Of a DNA stretch of 64,000 nt, positions 36,219 through 46,616 are shown piece after piece; position 1 is the stretch's first letter; the number at the start of each line of letters is the position of its first letter. The stretch is from Tetracentron sinense. Lineage: Eukaryota > Streptophyta > Magnoliopsida > Trochodendrales > Trochodendraceae. The position numbers were made by a program, and so were the translations under genes. A model generated the notes under the pieces. It worked only from the letters and a program-made list of their open reading frames with translations, made no database searches and was not told the DNA's origin. Where the stretch lies: the NCBI GenBank assembly GCA_015143295.1, contig CM026573.1, positions 10,080,378 through 10,144,377 of the forward strand, in the 5' to 3' direction.

Positions 36219-36543
36219 TGTACGCGGTGGGTCCTTAGCTTCGGCCCCAACGTAGGTGCGGTGGGGACCTCTGCAGAGCTCTAGGTGTTGGGGCCCAATG
36301 CTCCCAGGCAGGATGTGGGTCACCTACCTGCATTCCCTTTTTTCTAAGCAAAAAAAAAACTGAAAACCGCCAAAGCTTTCCACAAAAAAAATGTCATTCC
36401 CATTTTTTAAGACACTAGTGGAGTAGTGCAAAGGATAATGCTAGCCCAACCCACCACAGTCCAGAAGTCCACCTTTTCTAAAATTTACCATTAACCAAAA
36501 TAAAAAAAGGGGGGGGGGGGGTGGTGGAAGAGATGTTCATCTA

Positions 36544-38170
36544 TCAGTTTGTAAAGTTAGGAATGGTGGCCTGAGGTTCAGTAGCTTTAGCTGCCGGCGA
36601 CGGTTCGACGGCCGGAGAGGGAGTTACCGGCGTACCCAGAAGCTCAGCAGGCAAATCAGAGATCCCTTTTAGATAAAACGTATAAAACAGCTTGAAGGGG
36701 AACACAATCTGCTGTAGCTTCACCTGTCCATACGCCCCTTCAAAGATCCCCGTTCCACCAGTCACCGTTAAATACGTGTCCTCATATGTCAGATACGCTC
36801 CCTGCACCGACACGTGTCCGTAATCCCCAAAGTAGAAGGTCTCCTTTCTTCTCCGTACGTGTTGGATCAACACACAGATCCCTGCCGTTATCCCCAGCCG
36901 CTTCTCCAAGTTTCCGCTATAGATCTGTAACATGGAAACAAATTATAATTTTGAACACCCATATGGAGACCGTACTGTCTCGGCCCTAACCAAGACTATC
37001 CCACTACCTACTCATCATCATGTGAAAGCTTTTTCGTTTTCAAATAAAATAATTACTTTTTTTTTCTTTTGTGCTGATAAAAGTGATATTAGTCCCACGT
37101 AATACCAATCCATACATTCAATAATAAGGGGAGCCCAAATTTGAACTCAAGATATCTGGTTTACAATTCATCCTTTGACCACTCAGCTACACCCCGAAGG
37201 TTATTCAGGTTATAACCTAAATCATGTTATTTTAATTACACTTAAGATACAATTAAGATAACATGATTTAGGTAATTATTTAACTTGATTCAATTCCTAT
37301 CGTTTATTCAAGTAATTTGATTTCAAGCAAATAAAGTAATTCACCAATATAGTTCATGATTCAAGTTAAGTTATTTTAAATGATTCAGTTTAAATATATA
37401 CTAAATCAGTTTTTATCCGATTAATAGGTGGCCAAATGTTAGATTAGACACCCCACCAACAAGATGGTCTTCGTTAGGGCGAGACCATATAGTCTCACAA
37501 GTTTTATCTTATAAATTTAGGAAAATGGTAATGAGACCGCAAAGGGCTGAGACCACACCATGATGGGCATGCCATGCAGAGCTCTCAAATTTTTAAAAAA
37601 TGAATTTAATAAAATTTTAAGATCCGTACATCACAAAAGACAGTGTGGGGTCTAAATAAGTCCTATAATTTATACTTTAAAAAAACAACAGTAACAAAAG
37701 AGAATCTTTAGGAACTTGCCTTATTACTGAAGGGCACGAGATCGCCGAGGGAATTGACGGATTTCTGGCTTAATCGGAGGTAAGCTGGGCTTCCACGGTC
37801 TCTTTCGTTTATCTCATAAACGCAGAGTTCTTGAACTTTTGCTGAAACAGAAAATAAAAAATGAAACTTGTTAGATGATTTTATTGTAATCGGTGTTTGA
37901 AGGGTTTGGTAAAGAGAGAAAAACGTACTGGGTCTTGAAGAATCTGGTGGGGTACTCTCTTTTTTACAGAAGAATGATTTGGTTGTGAGGTTCTTAGAGT
38001 TTCTCTGAATTGAGGGATTTTGATGGGTAGTTTGAAATCTGGGGTTTTGGGTTAAAAATGGATGTGGGAGCTTAAAGCCTAATTGGGTTTGTGGGGAAAG
38101 AAGGGGGTCTTGAGATAGGTAGTTTGAGAGAGGAAGAGATGGCTTTGAGAGCTGAGCTCGAAGACGCCAT
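36544..38170 (-). CDS. AOC: Allene oxide cyclase, chloroplastic; two coding lesions
   Basis: Converts the unstable 12,13-epoxy-octadecatrienoic acid made by allene oxide synthase into cis-(+)-OPDA, the committed step of jasmonate synthesis in plastids. Exons: 38170-37929 (transit peptide), 37841-37720, 36924-36544. Intron 1 (87 bp) is GT-AG; intron 2 (795 bp) starts GC. Exon 2 holds [15 protein letters not shown] and VPFSN, exon 3 ITAGICVL and [10 protein letters not shown], so Glu23, Asn25, Pro32, Asn53, Cys71 and Tyr105 of mature AtAOC2 numbering are all present. The C-terminus ends IPNFTN as usual. Two oddities. The ATG frame reaches a stop after 32 codons, and the transit peptide continues one frame over; a one-base change in the C run at 38103-38107 would explain it. 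Between IQHV and FYFGDYGH only six residues remain where the family has thirteen. It is a damaged gene or pseudogene, unless the frameshift is a sequence error. Confidence 0.9.
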
Positions 38171-38277
38171 TAATGGCGGTGGATTGAGCAGAGAAAAGAT
38201 TTTGGGGGGATTGGTGAGAAAGGTAGAAGAATGAGAAAATGGAAAACCAGGTAGATCTAGATGTTGGGTATGTATAG

Positions 38278-38290
38278 ACATTATATAGAA
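38278..38290 (-). promoter_or_regulatory. Possible TATA box of allene oxide cyclase
   Basis: The minus strand reads TATATAATGTC, about 110 bp upstream of the ATG. The nearest mobile element upstream starts at 38633, so about 460 bp of promoter is undisturbed. Confidence 0.45.
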
Positions 38291-38593
38291 GAAGATTCAA
38301 CGATGATCACGACGGTTTTGACTTTTGGGGGGAGGAATGGACGGTGTGAGCTGGTCGGCATGTGAGATGAGCCACGATTATTGTTTATTTCCGACATGTT
38401 TGTATTTTTTAAAAATTATTTTTTGGTATTCCCAAAATTTTTCTATAGACTAAGGTTAAAATATTAAGTTTAAATATAAATCTTCACGGTTCATTTGTGG
38501 AATTGGCTGACGTACTTGTCAATTATATTCTACAACTCAATTCTGCCATTGAATTTCACTTCTGACTTGTTCAATATATATATATACTCTTAC

Positions 38594-38594
<1 letters not shown>

Positions 38595-38630
<36 letters not shown>

Positions 38631-38632
38631 TA
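38595..38632. repeat. Poly(A) plus (TA)n run
   Basis: An A run followed by about 12 TA units. It provides the AT target of the adjoining small Helitron. Confidence 0.9.
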
Positions 38633-38864
38633 CTAGCGGGTGTGATTGAACTCTCCCTGAGTTCAATCGCGATTGGTTGTAATTCTAAATAGATAGATGA
38701 GCAAGAGGTAGTTTGGGAATTAAAGTAAAACATTAAATCAAAGGCAAGGGGGTAGTTTGGGAATTAAAGTAAAACATTAAATGAACCTTTTGTTTTATAT
38801 AAGAGTAGTTTGAGAATTTCGAAAAATTCATCTACGCATGCCTCTCACATTATAATAGTAAAGA
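38633..38864 (-). mobile_element. 232-bp non-autonomous Helitron
   Basis: On minus it begins TCTTTACTATTATAATG after an A. It ends with a perfect hairpin TTGAACTC-aggga-GAGTTCAA, then tcacacccg and CTAG before a T. These are all the defining Helitron features. It has no coding. The interior holds a direct repeat of GTAGTTTGGGAATTAAAGT (from about 38708 and 38751). Confidence 0.85.
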
Positions 38865-38866
38865 TA

Positions 38867-40720
38867 CTAGCGGGTGGTACGTTGGATCGTCAAAATTCAA
38901 CAAGCAAGTCAAAAGTTATGGTCAAAATACAAAAGCGGGAAAACACAAGCCAGTCAGGGCTCTCAGACGTTGACGTTTGAAACCAAACGTCAACGTTTGG
39001 AGGCCAGACGTCGACGAATTCAAGTGTAAAAACGACATGTAACTTACCACTGACCTTGGGAGATATTTTCTTAAGATATTTTTGGATTTTTAGCAACCTT
39101 TAGGTTATAAATAAGGTTTGATTTTCGTGGGTAAGGGTTACCAAATCCTTGAATTCAATCGAGAGAGAGATTGAAGAAGAATGAAAGCTTTGTGAGTTTT
39201 CAAAGTGTTCGTGCGTTTTCTCCCAAGCTCAAGTGAGGTTCCAATCTTGTTCCAAAAGCTCAAGCTTCATTCCTTTGGTATTCTAAAGCTCAAAATTCAT
39301 CTTCAAGGTGATTCCTTAAGCTTCAAATTTCTCCAAAGAAATTATGTGCGTGTTCTTGAGAAGGGTTTCGAAACCTAGATTTTCTCAAGGTTGAACCAAG
39401 CTTTCTTCAAGCTTGATTTCCATCATACAGAAGTGTAAAAACTTCCATTTCAGGTAGATACACTCTACTAATTGACTCTACTATGAATTGCTAATGAATA
39501 GTAGAAATTGAATTGTGTTCTTGAATGTAAATTGGGTTGATAAATCATGTCCTTTATACTATAAGTCTTACCATGATTTCTAAAGGTTTACATGACTATT
39601 AAATTATTCATACATGCTCTATGAACGCATATGCTTGAAATTGAATTTTTGTATAAGTATAAGATTGGAAGGAGGAGTTTTGCTCAAATAAAGGTTTTGG
39701 TTCAAAGAAGGATTTTGATCAAAGCATGAGTTTTTCTCAAGTATTATTTTGCTCAAAAAGGGTATGTTCAAAGTATTGTTTTGCTCAAAAAAGTTTTTTT
39801 TTCAAAGCTTGTTTTGCTAAAAAAAAAAGGATTTGGATTCAAGGGCTTAAGGACTTGCTCGTTAAGTTTTGAAATGAAAAGACTCAAGGGTGTTCACCAC
39901 TTTACTTGTAAAATATCACTCTGTTTCGACTCAAGGGTGTTCACCACCTTGCTTATAAAGTATCAATTTGTTTCGACTTAAGGGTGTTTACCACATTGCT
40001 TGTAAAGTATTGCTTTGATTTTGACTCAAGGGTGTTCACCACCTTGCTTATAAAATATCGTTTTGTTTCGACTCAATGATGTTTACCACCTTGCTTGTAA
40101 AGTATCACTTTGTTTTGATTCAAGGGTATTGAGGTACCTTGCTTGTAAAGTATTGTTTTTGTTTAAAGTTATATGCCTTGTAAAAATATGCTCAAAAGTT
40201 ATCTGCCATATGAACTGCTTAAAGTATATGCGTTGTTCCATTTTGTTTCGCTTGTTTTGCTTTGATATATGCATATGCTATCATTGATGTTTATAGCATT
40301 TCAATTTAATAACTTGTGTACGCTGAGTATTTCATGCTCAGCCGAACTGTTACTTTGACAAATTTTGATGAGCTTGCTCCTGAGCCTTGGATAGAGGGAA
40401 GTACTATGAACCGGAGCCTATCATGAATCATCATCAAGATGATGGAGCTCTAGATAGGTGACTCTATCTAGACTATTGTTGAGTGAGAGATGTGCATTTT
40501 GAGAGTGAGTCTTGTCCACTTCATACTTCATATTTCATATTTTGCTATGTTCTGTTGGTTCAGACTTGAACCTAATGATAGAAGTGTTTTATTATAAATT
40601 GCTTCTGCTTTGTTTCAGCTATATGTTATACCTTGTGTACTCTCACAGGATGGTGTGGTTTGATATGATAAATCACGACCTAAAGTATCCCTAACTCGTA
40701 GGGGGTATTTTAGGTCGCGA
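38867..40720 (-). mobile_element. Second Helitron 3' end and accompanying non-coding DNA (extent unknown)
   Basis: Two bases beyond the small Helitron the sequence again reads CTAGCGGGTG, the complement of ...CACCCGCTAG, so another related minus-strand Helitron appears to end here. No clear terminal hairpin and no TC start were found. The stretch to 40720 may belong to it or to an unrelated LTR-like repeat. Open frames are short and unrecognised. Confidence 0.35.
39881..40163. repeat. Minisatellite, about 47-bp unit, six copies
   Basis: Units begin GACTCAAGGGTGTTCACCAC and repeat at 39881, 39928, 39975, 40023, 40070 and about 40117. They diverge towards the right end. No spacer-like unique segments, so it is not CRISPR-like. 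Confidence 0.9.
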
Positions 40721-40974
40721 CAGATGCAATGAAGATTCTAAGTCGGCACCCACATGGTGATTTTGAGAGGTTTTGCGAGAAAAAGTACCAGCAGCTCATC
40801 CACCCTACAATGAAGTCCTCTATCTTTAAATTTTTTTATCTGAATGAACTTGTATTGAATTCTTGGAAGTCTCACGAAGGAAAACAAGGGCTCACGGTTA
40901 CTCCGGGCTTTAGAATTGGGAGAATTGTCATCCAATCTCAAGTGTATTTAACTGGAATTAGATGTGCAGAATAA
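40721..40974 (+). pseudogene. Fragment resembling DUF641/GIL1-type plant proteins
   Basis: The frame contains DFERFCEKKYQQLIHPTMKS followed by SIFKFFYLNELVLNSWKSHE. This resembles the FxxFC..KY.QLVHP.ME.S.F motif of DUF641 proteins (GRAVITROPIC IN THE LIGHT 1 family, cytoskeleton-linked light/gravity response). Only about 50 of several hundred residues are present, and the rest of the open frame does not fit the family. There is no start context and no neighbouring exon. It is probably a captured or decayed fragment. The family match rests on memory of the motif. Confidence 0.45.
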
Positions 40975-42418
40975 TTAATTTCAATGTATAAAAAATGAGA
41001 AACAAAATTAGATGTGGCTGCTCAATGTGATGAATGGGCATCAATTGGTAGTGGGGATCAAACGGTGAATTGGGTATAACAGTTTTCGTTTCTGATCTAC
41101 CATGGGTTTTTGAGTGTTCTTTGGATGTAGATTTCTGGGAAAAAAAAAAAAAAACCTTGGATGTAGATTTTTGGGAAAAAAAAAAAAAAAACCTTGGTTT
41201 TGTTACTCTACCAAATTGATACCAGAATTCTATTGAATATAGGGTAGAAGGATGCCCTCCATTTTGTTACTCACCCAAGGGGATCCAACATGCACCCTTC
41301 ATCACTCCTCTTGTAGATCTATCTCTCTGTTAACAAATTTTTTGGGGTTCCCCTTGAAATTTTTTTTTACTCATCTTCCTACAATTTTTTTTTCTGGATC
41401 TGTGTATTTTTTCGGTTTGTCTTCCATTAACGAATTTTTTTGGGGGGTTCTTCTTCAAATTCCATGACTGTGATTTTGGACTTATAAGTTCTTAGGCTAT
41501 GGTAGAAAATTCTATGTTGTATTATTTTTTATTATGGGCAACCAAACTTTGAACGTTGGTGCTGTGATTGTTGGTTTGCTTCCTTCCGTATTATGAGTTC
41601 CAACTTAAATGGGTTTTTCTGTTGTTTCCTTCCATATTTAGAATGATGTTTGATCCTTTAATGTAATATTTTGTGCAAAGGGCTTTGCCTTTTTACGTGT
41701 TTCTGAAAATAACAGTTACATGTTCTAAATATCCAAGATTAAAAATCAGAAATTCTAGTTCCAAGTTAAAATCAAAGTAGTTACAATGATTAGTCATCTC
41801 CTCCTCTTAAAGAAAAGAAGTTAAAATGATGTTACTGTGATTCTATTTTTTTTTTTTTAATCCAAACGTGATTCTGTCATTTCTGTTCTCCAGAACAAAG
41901 TTTACCTTATTGCATCCAAACAGGATTCTAAGAATAGAACCGTTCAAAAAAAAAATCAGACTGTTCCAAGAAACAGAATCGAATCTGATCTGGAATGATG
42001 CCAAACGGATCCTAAGGTGTCATAAGGGTAAGTCCAAGCAACCACTCCAAAAGGGCCTATCTTAATGATGGTTGATAGCCCAATATACACATGAAAAATT
42101 CAAAGCATGCCCTTTTAGGCAAAGAGCCCTATTTTATTATCAAAAAGAATGAGAGTATGTGAAAAATTTAAATTGTGAGAGTATGCTTAGCATTTCTCCC
42201 ACTAGAAATAGTGGTGTAATATTTCATAAAGATATATAATAGTGTAAGAAAGCTGGTCCTCAATATCTTATGGTATTACTCTCCCACTTATAGTTCCACT
42301 TCGGTTGGATAGTACTAGCCTTAGCAGGGTGTATAAGGAACAACAAAACAAACCCTCCTTAAGGCGTGCCCTTTTGGAATAGTTGTGTTGGTTTACCAGA
42401 TTTGTGTGTTTAAATTAC
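40975..42418. other. Intergenic, no gene recognised
   Basis: A tandem duplication of GGATGTAGATTTNTGGGAAA plus an A run occurs at 41124-41193. The remainder is AT-rich, with short unrecognised open frames. Confidence 0.5.
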
Positions 42419-43240
42419 CGATACATTTACACACCTGAGGTATGGCGAAAATAAACAAACCCCCTCAATTTTTAGAAAATACATTAGGTACCTTGCTTTT
42501 CAAAATAATGGCACTTGCGCCTCTTCTGTGACCGTTAGTCAACTAACAGTTAGGTCCCTTAGGTGTCCACGTGTCTCTTTTTAAACCCTTTAACTGTGGT
42601 TAAGTTTCACCCACTTCCTTAGTTTTTAGAAAAAAATAATAAGAAATTATGAACCTTGGTTAAAATTTTCTAACTCCTAGGGTTAAATTTTTTAAAATAT
42701 TTTTTTCTAAGACTAAAGATATTTGAGTGAACCCTAGGGGTGGGTGACTTTAACCACAGTTAAGGAGTGTAAAAAGGGACACGTGCCCTCCGATGTGGCC
42801 ACTTGTAAAAAAACCGGTTAGGCCCTGAGGTGGTCATAGGTAAAAAAACCAGTTAGGCCTCTTGAGGTGGCCACACGTCCCTTTTTACACTCCTTAACTG
42901 TGGTTAAGGTCACCCACCCCTAGGGTTCATTCAAATATCTTTAGTTTTAGAAAAAAATTTAATCCTTGAGTTAGAAAATTTTAACCAAGGTTAATGATTT
43001 ATTATTATTTTTTTCTAAAAACCAAGGAGGTTGGTGAATCTTAACCACAGTTAAAGGGTTTAAAAAGGGACACGTGGCCACCTAAGGGGCCTAACCGTTA
43101 GTTGACTGACGGTCAACACACAAAGGGATGTAAGTGCCATTATTTTATTTGAAAAGCAAGTGTACCTAATGTATTTTCCAAAATTGAGGGGTTTATGTGT
43201 ATTTTCGCCAAACCTCATATGAGTAAATGTATTTATCCCC
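42419..43240. mobile_element. Long foldback element with arms of about 385 bp
   Basis: The left arm (42419 to about 42803) starts CGATACATTTACACACCTGA. The right arm (about 42861-43240) is its inverted copy, ending ...GTAAATGTATTTATC. Conserved blocks in both arms include CCTTTAACTGTGGTTAAG and GAACCCTAGGGGTGGGTGA. The centre is a short direct duplication around GTAAAAAAACCNGTTAGGCC. No coding. Similar DNA lies inside the Helitron at 19500-19600. Confidence 0.8.
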
Positions 43241-43284
43241 AAAAAAAAAAAAAAACACAAAAACACAAAAAGAGCTACCGTAGG

Positions 43285-43503
43285 CTCTCTTATAATTAAT
43301 ATTTTATAACTTAAAAATCTCTAATAATTACTAAATTTGTACGGAACCAACTTGGTTCTATAGTGCATAATTAATAATCTCTAATAATTACTAAATTTGT
43401 ACGGAACCAACTTGGTTCTATAGTGCATAATTAATAATCTCTTATATTTGTTATTTAATAAATTTTCTTTGAAACTTGTAGTACATTATTAATTATAAGA
43501 GAG
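43285..43503. mobile_element. Small TIR element (219 bp)
   Basis: The 17-bp sequence CTCTCTTATAATTAATA opens the element and its exact complement closes it. No target duplication was evident. A third copy of the terminus, in the left-end orientation, lies at 43892-43908, which may mark a second element. Confidence 0.55.
43321..43440. repeat. Exact tandem duplication of 60 bp
   Basis: Bases 43321-43380 and 43381-43440 are identical. Each contains ACGGAACCAACTTGGTTCTA. The zero divergence indicates a recent event, or a sequencing or assembly artefact. Confidence 0.95.
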
Positions 43504-44513
43504 GTTTTATATTATATTAATACATAGTTATATGGATTTTATAAACACTTTAAACCATGGTTTAAATATCAAGAAAAGAAAGAGATAAAATTATTTTAGA
43601 TATTTTGGCTATATATAATAAATTACCATACATGGTATAAAGTTTTAGGTACAAATGTGTTAAGTAACACATAAAATTTTATATGTTAAGTGATAACCTT
43701 CTTTTTTGTAGTTTTGATAGGTCCAAATGTCATTGTTCAATGTGCTAGTATAAAATCTTTTATTTTTTGCTTTTTTGGAGTGCTAGCCTTGTACCTTTGT
43801 ATTTACAAGAATAAAAAAGTTTATATTACATTCAAAAGAAATTATGGAAAGAATTTTTTGATGGACCAATATAGTGATTCTTATATGTAATATTCTCTTA
43901 TAATTAATATAATTTTTTTCACCAAGGTAATAATTATAGGAAGGTCTACTGTATGTCCACTTTCTAGTTGTCCACCCTCCCATATTTTTATACAAGAAGA
44001 CAAAATAGTATCACACTTTTTTTTTTTTTTTTTGGGTTCCATCAATTTTGTTGTCTCTTTATTTAAAATTAGCAAAACGTAGCATTGCTCAGAAAAAAAA
44101 TATATCTTATGATGCAAACATAATACTCCTCTCCTTAAAATAATAATAATAACACAATACTCCGAATTCAAGCTTTTGGTCGAACAAAGAGAGGACAACA
44201 GCCAATGAAGAAGAGCTCTTTCTCAATAGAAAGTCTCATGTGGCACATGCTCAACAAGAAATTGTTGGGTCACTCTGTTGGTCATATCATAACAGTTGCA
44301 AATTTTGACCCAACCCATCAACCGTTCTCCCCCACTTTTTTAACGGGTTTGGAATTTTGGATTGAGATTTTTTTGGTTCGTTGAATTTGGATTTTGAATA
44401 AGTCATGCATAATAGAGGATTCAATAAACTTGAAAGACACGGGGAGAGAAAAATTAGACTTAAAACCCTGTTAAATGCATTAAATGCGTATGAGGAAGAT
44501 ATATATATATATA
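43504..44513. other. AT-rich intergenic DNA
   Basis: No gene recognised. Confidence 0.5.
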
Positions 44514-46552
44514 TCATTCTACTAATAAAAGTATAAGGAGTAACCTAAACTTTACTTGGACATAAATACCCTTATTTAATACAAAAGTTAAATTATAACC
44601 AAACTTTAATTAGTGCAAATATAATTGGCCAAAGCATATATCTCCGTTGTTATAGAGAATGACTCTATTAGTAGAGAGACGTAAATAAAGTATACTTGTT
44701 GTTATCGTGAAGGACTCTATGAGTCAATAGATGTGTCCTACATGCTACTATTAGCAAAAACAAATCAAGGACTTACATCATAGCATATCTATCCTTGGAT
44801 AGTCCTATATAGTTTAAATCCTTATCCTTATTTTTTATAAAAAAAATTATAATATATATATAATATTATGTGAGACCCACTTAGGTGAGAGTTAATATGT
44901 AATAATGGTTATTTAGAGAGTCCTTAGTAGATGAACTTTTTTAAGAAGTTAGAAGTTTTGGTGCTGGTAAACTTCTTAAAAGTCTCTACTTAAGGCACAC
45001 AATTTGAGACAGGCGTAGGAGAGGAGGTTTGATGGAGAGAGATTAGAGACTTGGGACGACTCTTCAAATTTTGAAATTTATTTGTAGTTGCTTTATGGAC
45101 TTCTTGATTGTTTCTTTTTGTGTTGCTCTTTTGTTTGGAGGTGACGGATGCAGTGGAGATGTTGGTATAGATATCCCATAGAGGTGCTTGTGGCTGTGAA
45201 ACAAACACTGGTGATGGAGCCAGTATTCTTGTTACTCATCCCCGCAACTTCTTCATGGAGGCATGTAACATGTTCCTTTGTTTGCCCTCTCTCTTTTAAC
45301 TCTGGTTAACCTTTCAGAAATAATTTTTCTCTTTTTAACTTTGGTTAACTTTTAGAGTTAATTTATTTTATTGTTAGTTGAATCAAGAATTATTAAGAAA
45401 AAGGAAAACAAAAAACAGGAGAGAGTTGGTGGAACCTAGCTACTTAGACCACTTGACCATTTCTATGGAAAAAAGCTACAACAACCCGATCATCTGATCC
45501 ACATAGCAATTAAATGGACTCCACCCTCAATTTTTAAAGATGGGGCAAATCAACTGCTAGGTTTATCCTAGAGAATATGGACGTTAATTATAAAAATAAT
45601 TAAAACTAAAGATTATTTTAATCGTAAGACATTAAAGAAAAGACCAAAAATTCTCTACGGTTATAACCAAACTCTTTTGGAGTGTAATATCCTTGAAATC
45701 ACCTAATTTTAGGCACTTACAATCCTTTTTATTATATATTATAGGTTTAGTTTTCATAATAAACCAATTATGATTTTTCCAAATTTTAATCCTAATAAAT
45801 AACTCCATAATAATAGAGTTTTACATAAAATAGAATCCTAGAGAGGTACTACTATAATATTTACTAGAATATATTATACCTATAATATTTAATAAAAAAG
45901 AATTGTAAGACCCCAAAACTATTTGATTTCAAGAATATCACACTCTAAAGGGTCCAGTTATAATCGTAGAGATTTTCGAGTCTTTTCTTTAATGTACTAA
46001 TGATGATTTAAAGAATCTGCTCGGGTTTGGTCAATATTGAGTCTGATCAATGATTCCTCTCACGGAATTTAGTCCAGTCCACCCAAGCGAGGGACTTACA
46101 CTTTACCACTAGGATCAATCGACTTTAAGTAACAGTTTCTCACCTTTTTTGTGGTTCTATATGATCTCTTGCTTATTCTAAATTTTAATTACCATCAAAC
46201 GTTGAATCATTTAATTGTATACCTCTTATGATATATGTTGTTTATGTAGTAGCAAAATTATTGCTGAAAGTTAATTCTTATCATCGAAAAAAATACATAT
46301 AAAATAATAAATATTAATATCATGAAGAAATAATATTATTTTATCATAAAACTTTATAATAAAAAGATAGATTCAGAATTGTTACATCTCCTATTAGATT
46401 AAAATAAAAATAGCTTAAAAGGCACAAAATATTTAAAATTCATTAAATATTCATTATTAAATTATCAATGAGTATATTTTCTTTTATATGAGAAATTTAA
46501 AAAAAAATAATTATAACAAAGTTTCTGTGCAATGCACGTACATTTTTACTAC
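44514..46552 (+). mobile_element. Probable non-autonomous Helitron
   Basis: The left end TCATTCTACTAATAAAAG follows an AT run. The right end has a GTGC-aat-GCAC hairpin (46527-46537) and then ACATTTTTACTAC before a T; the canonical CTAG is changed to CTAC. It is about 2.04 kb with no Rep/helicase. The open frame at 44990-45208 is unrecognised. The LINE starts right beyond it. Confidence 0.55.

Positions 46553-46558
<6 letters not shown>

Positions 46559-46589
<31 letters not shown>
46559..46589. repeat. (AT)n microsatellite
   Basis: About 15 TA units between the Helitron end and the LINE poly(A) tail. Confidence 0.9.
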
Positions 46590-46597
<8 letters not shown>

Positions 46598-46616
46598 TTT
46601 TTGACAGCTCAAAATA

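Larger units (their letters stand above)
31032..36358 (+). mobile_element. tRNA-derived SINE, split by a Copia insertion
   Basis: The left part (31032-31147) has an A-box-like TGGTACGATGG and a B box GGTTCGAGTCT (31084-31094). The right part (36219-36358) is GC-rich and ends in a run of A. The exact 10-bp repeat actgaaaacc at 31022-31031 and 36359-36368 is the target duplication and joins the halves into one 256-bp element. Everything between is the Copia element. No tRNA cloverleaf can be folded. Confidence 0.8.

Noticed and set aside
39881-40163. CRISPR-like array
   Set aside because: Plain minisatellite with no spacers.
38880-40720. Solo LTR
   Set aside because: Style resembles an LTR leader, but no TG...CA ends with a target duplication could be found.
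44990-45208. Open frame inside the third Helitron
   Set aside because: No motif recognised and composition like the surrounding non-coding DNA.
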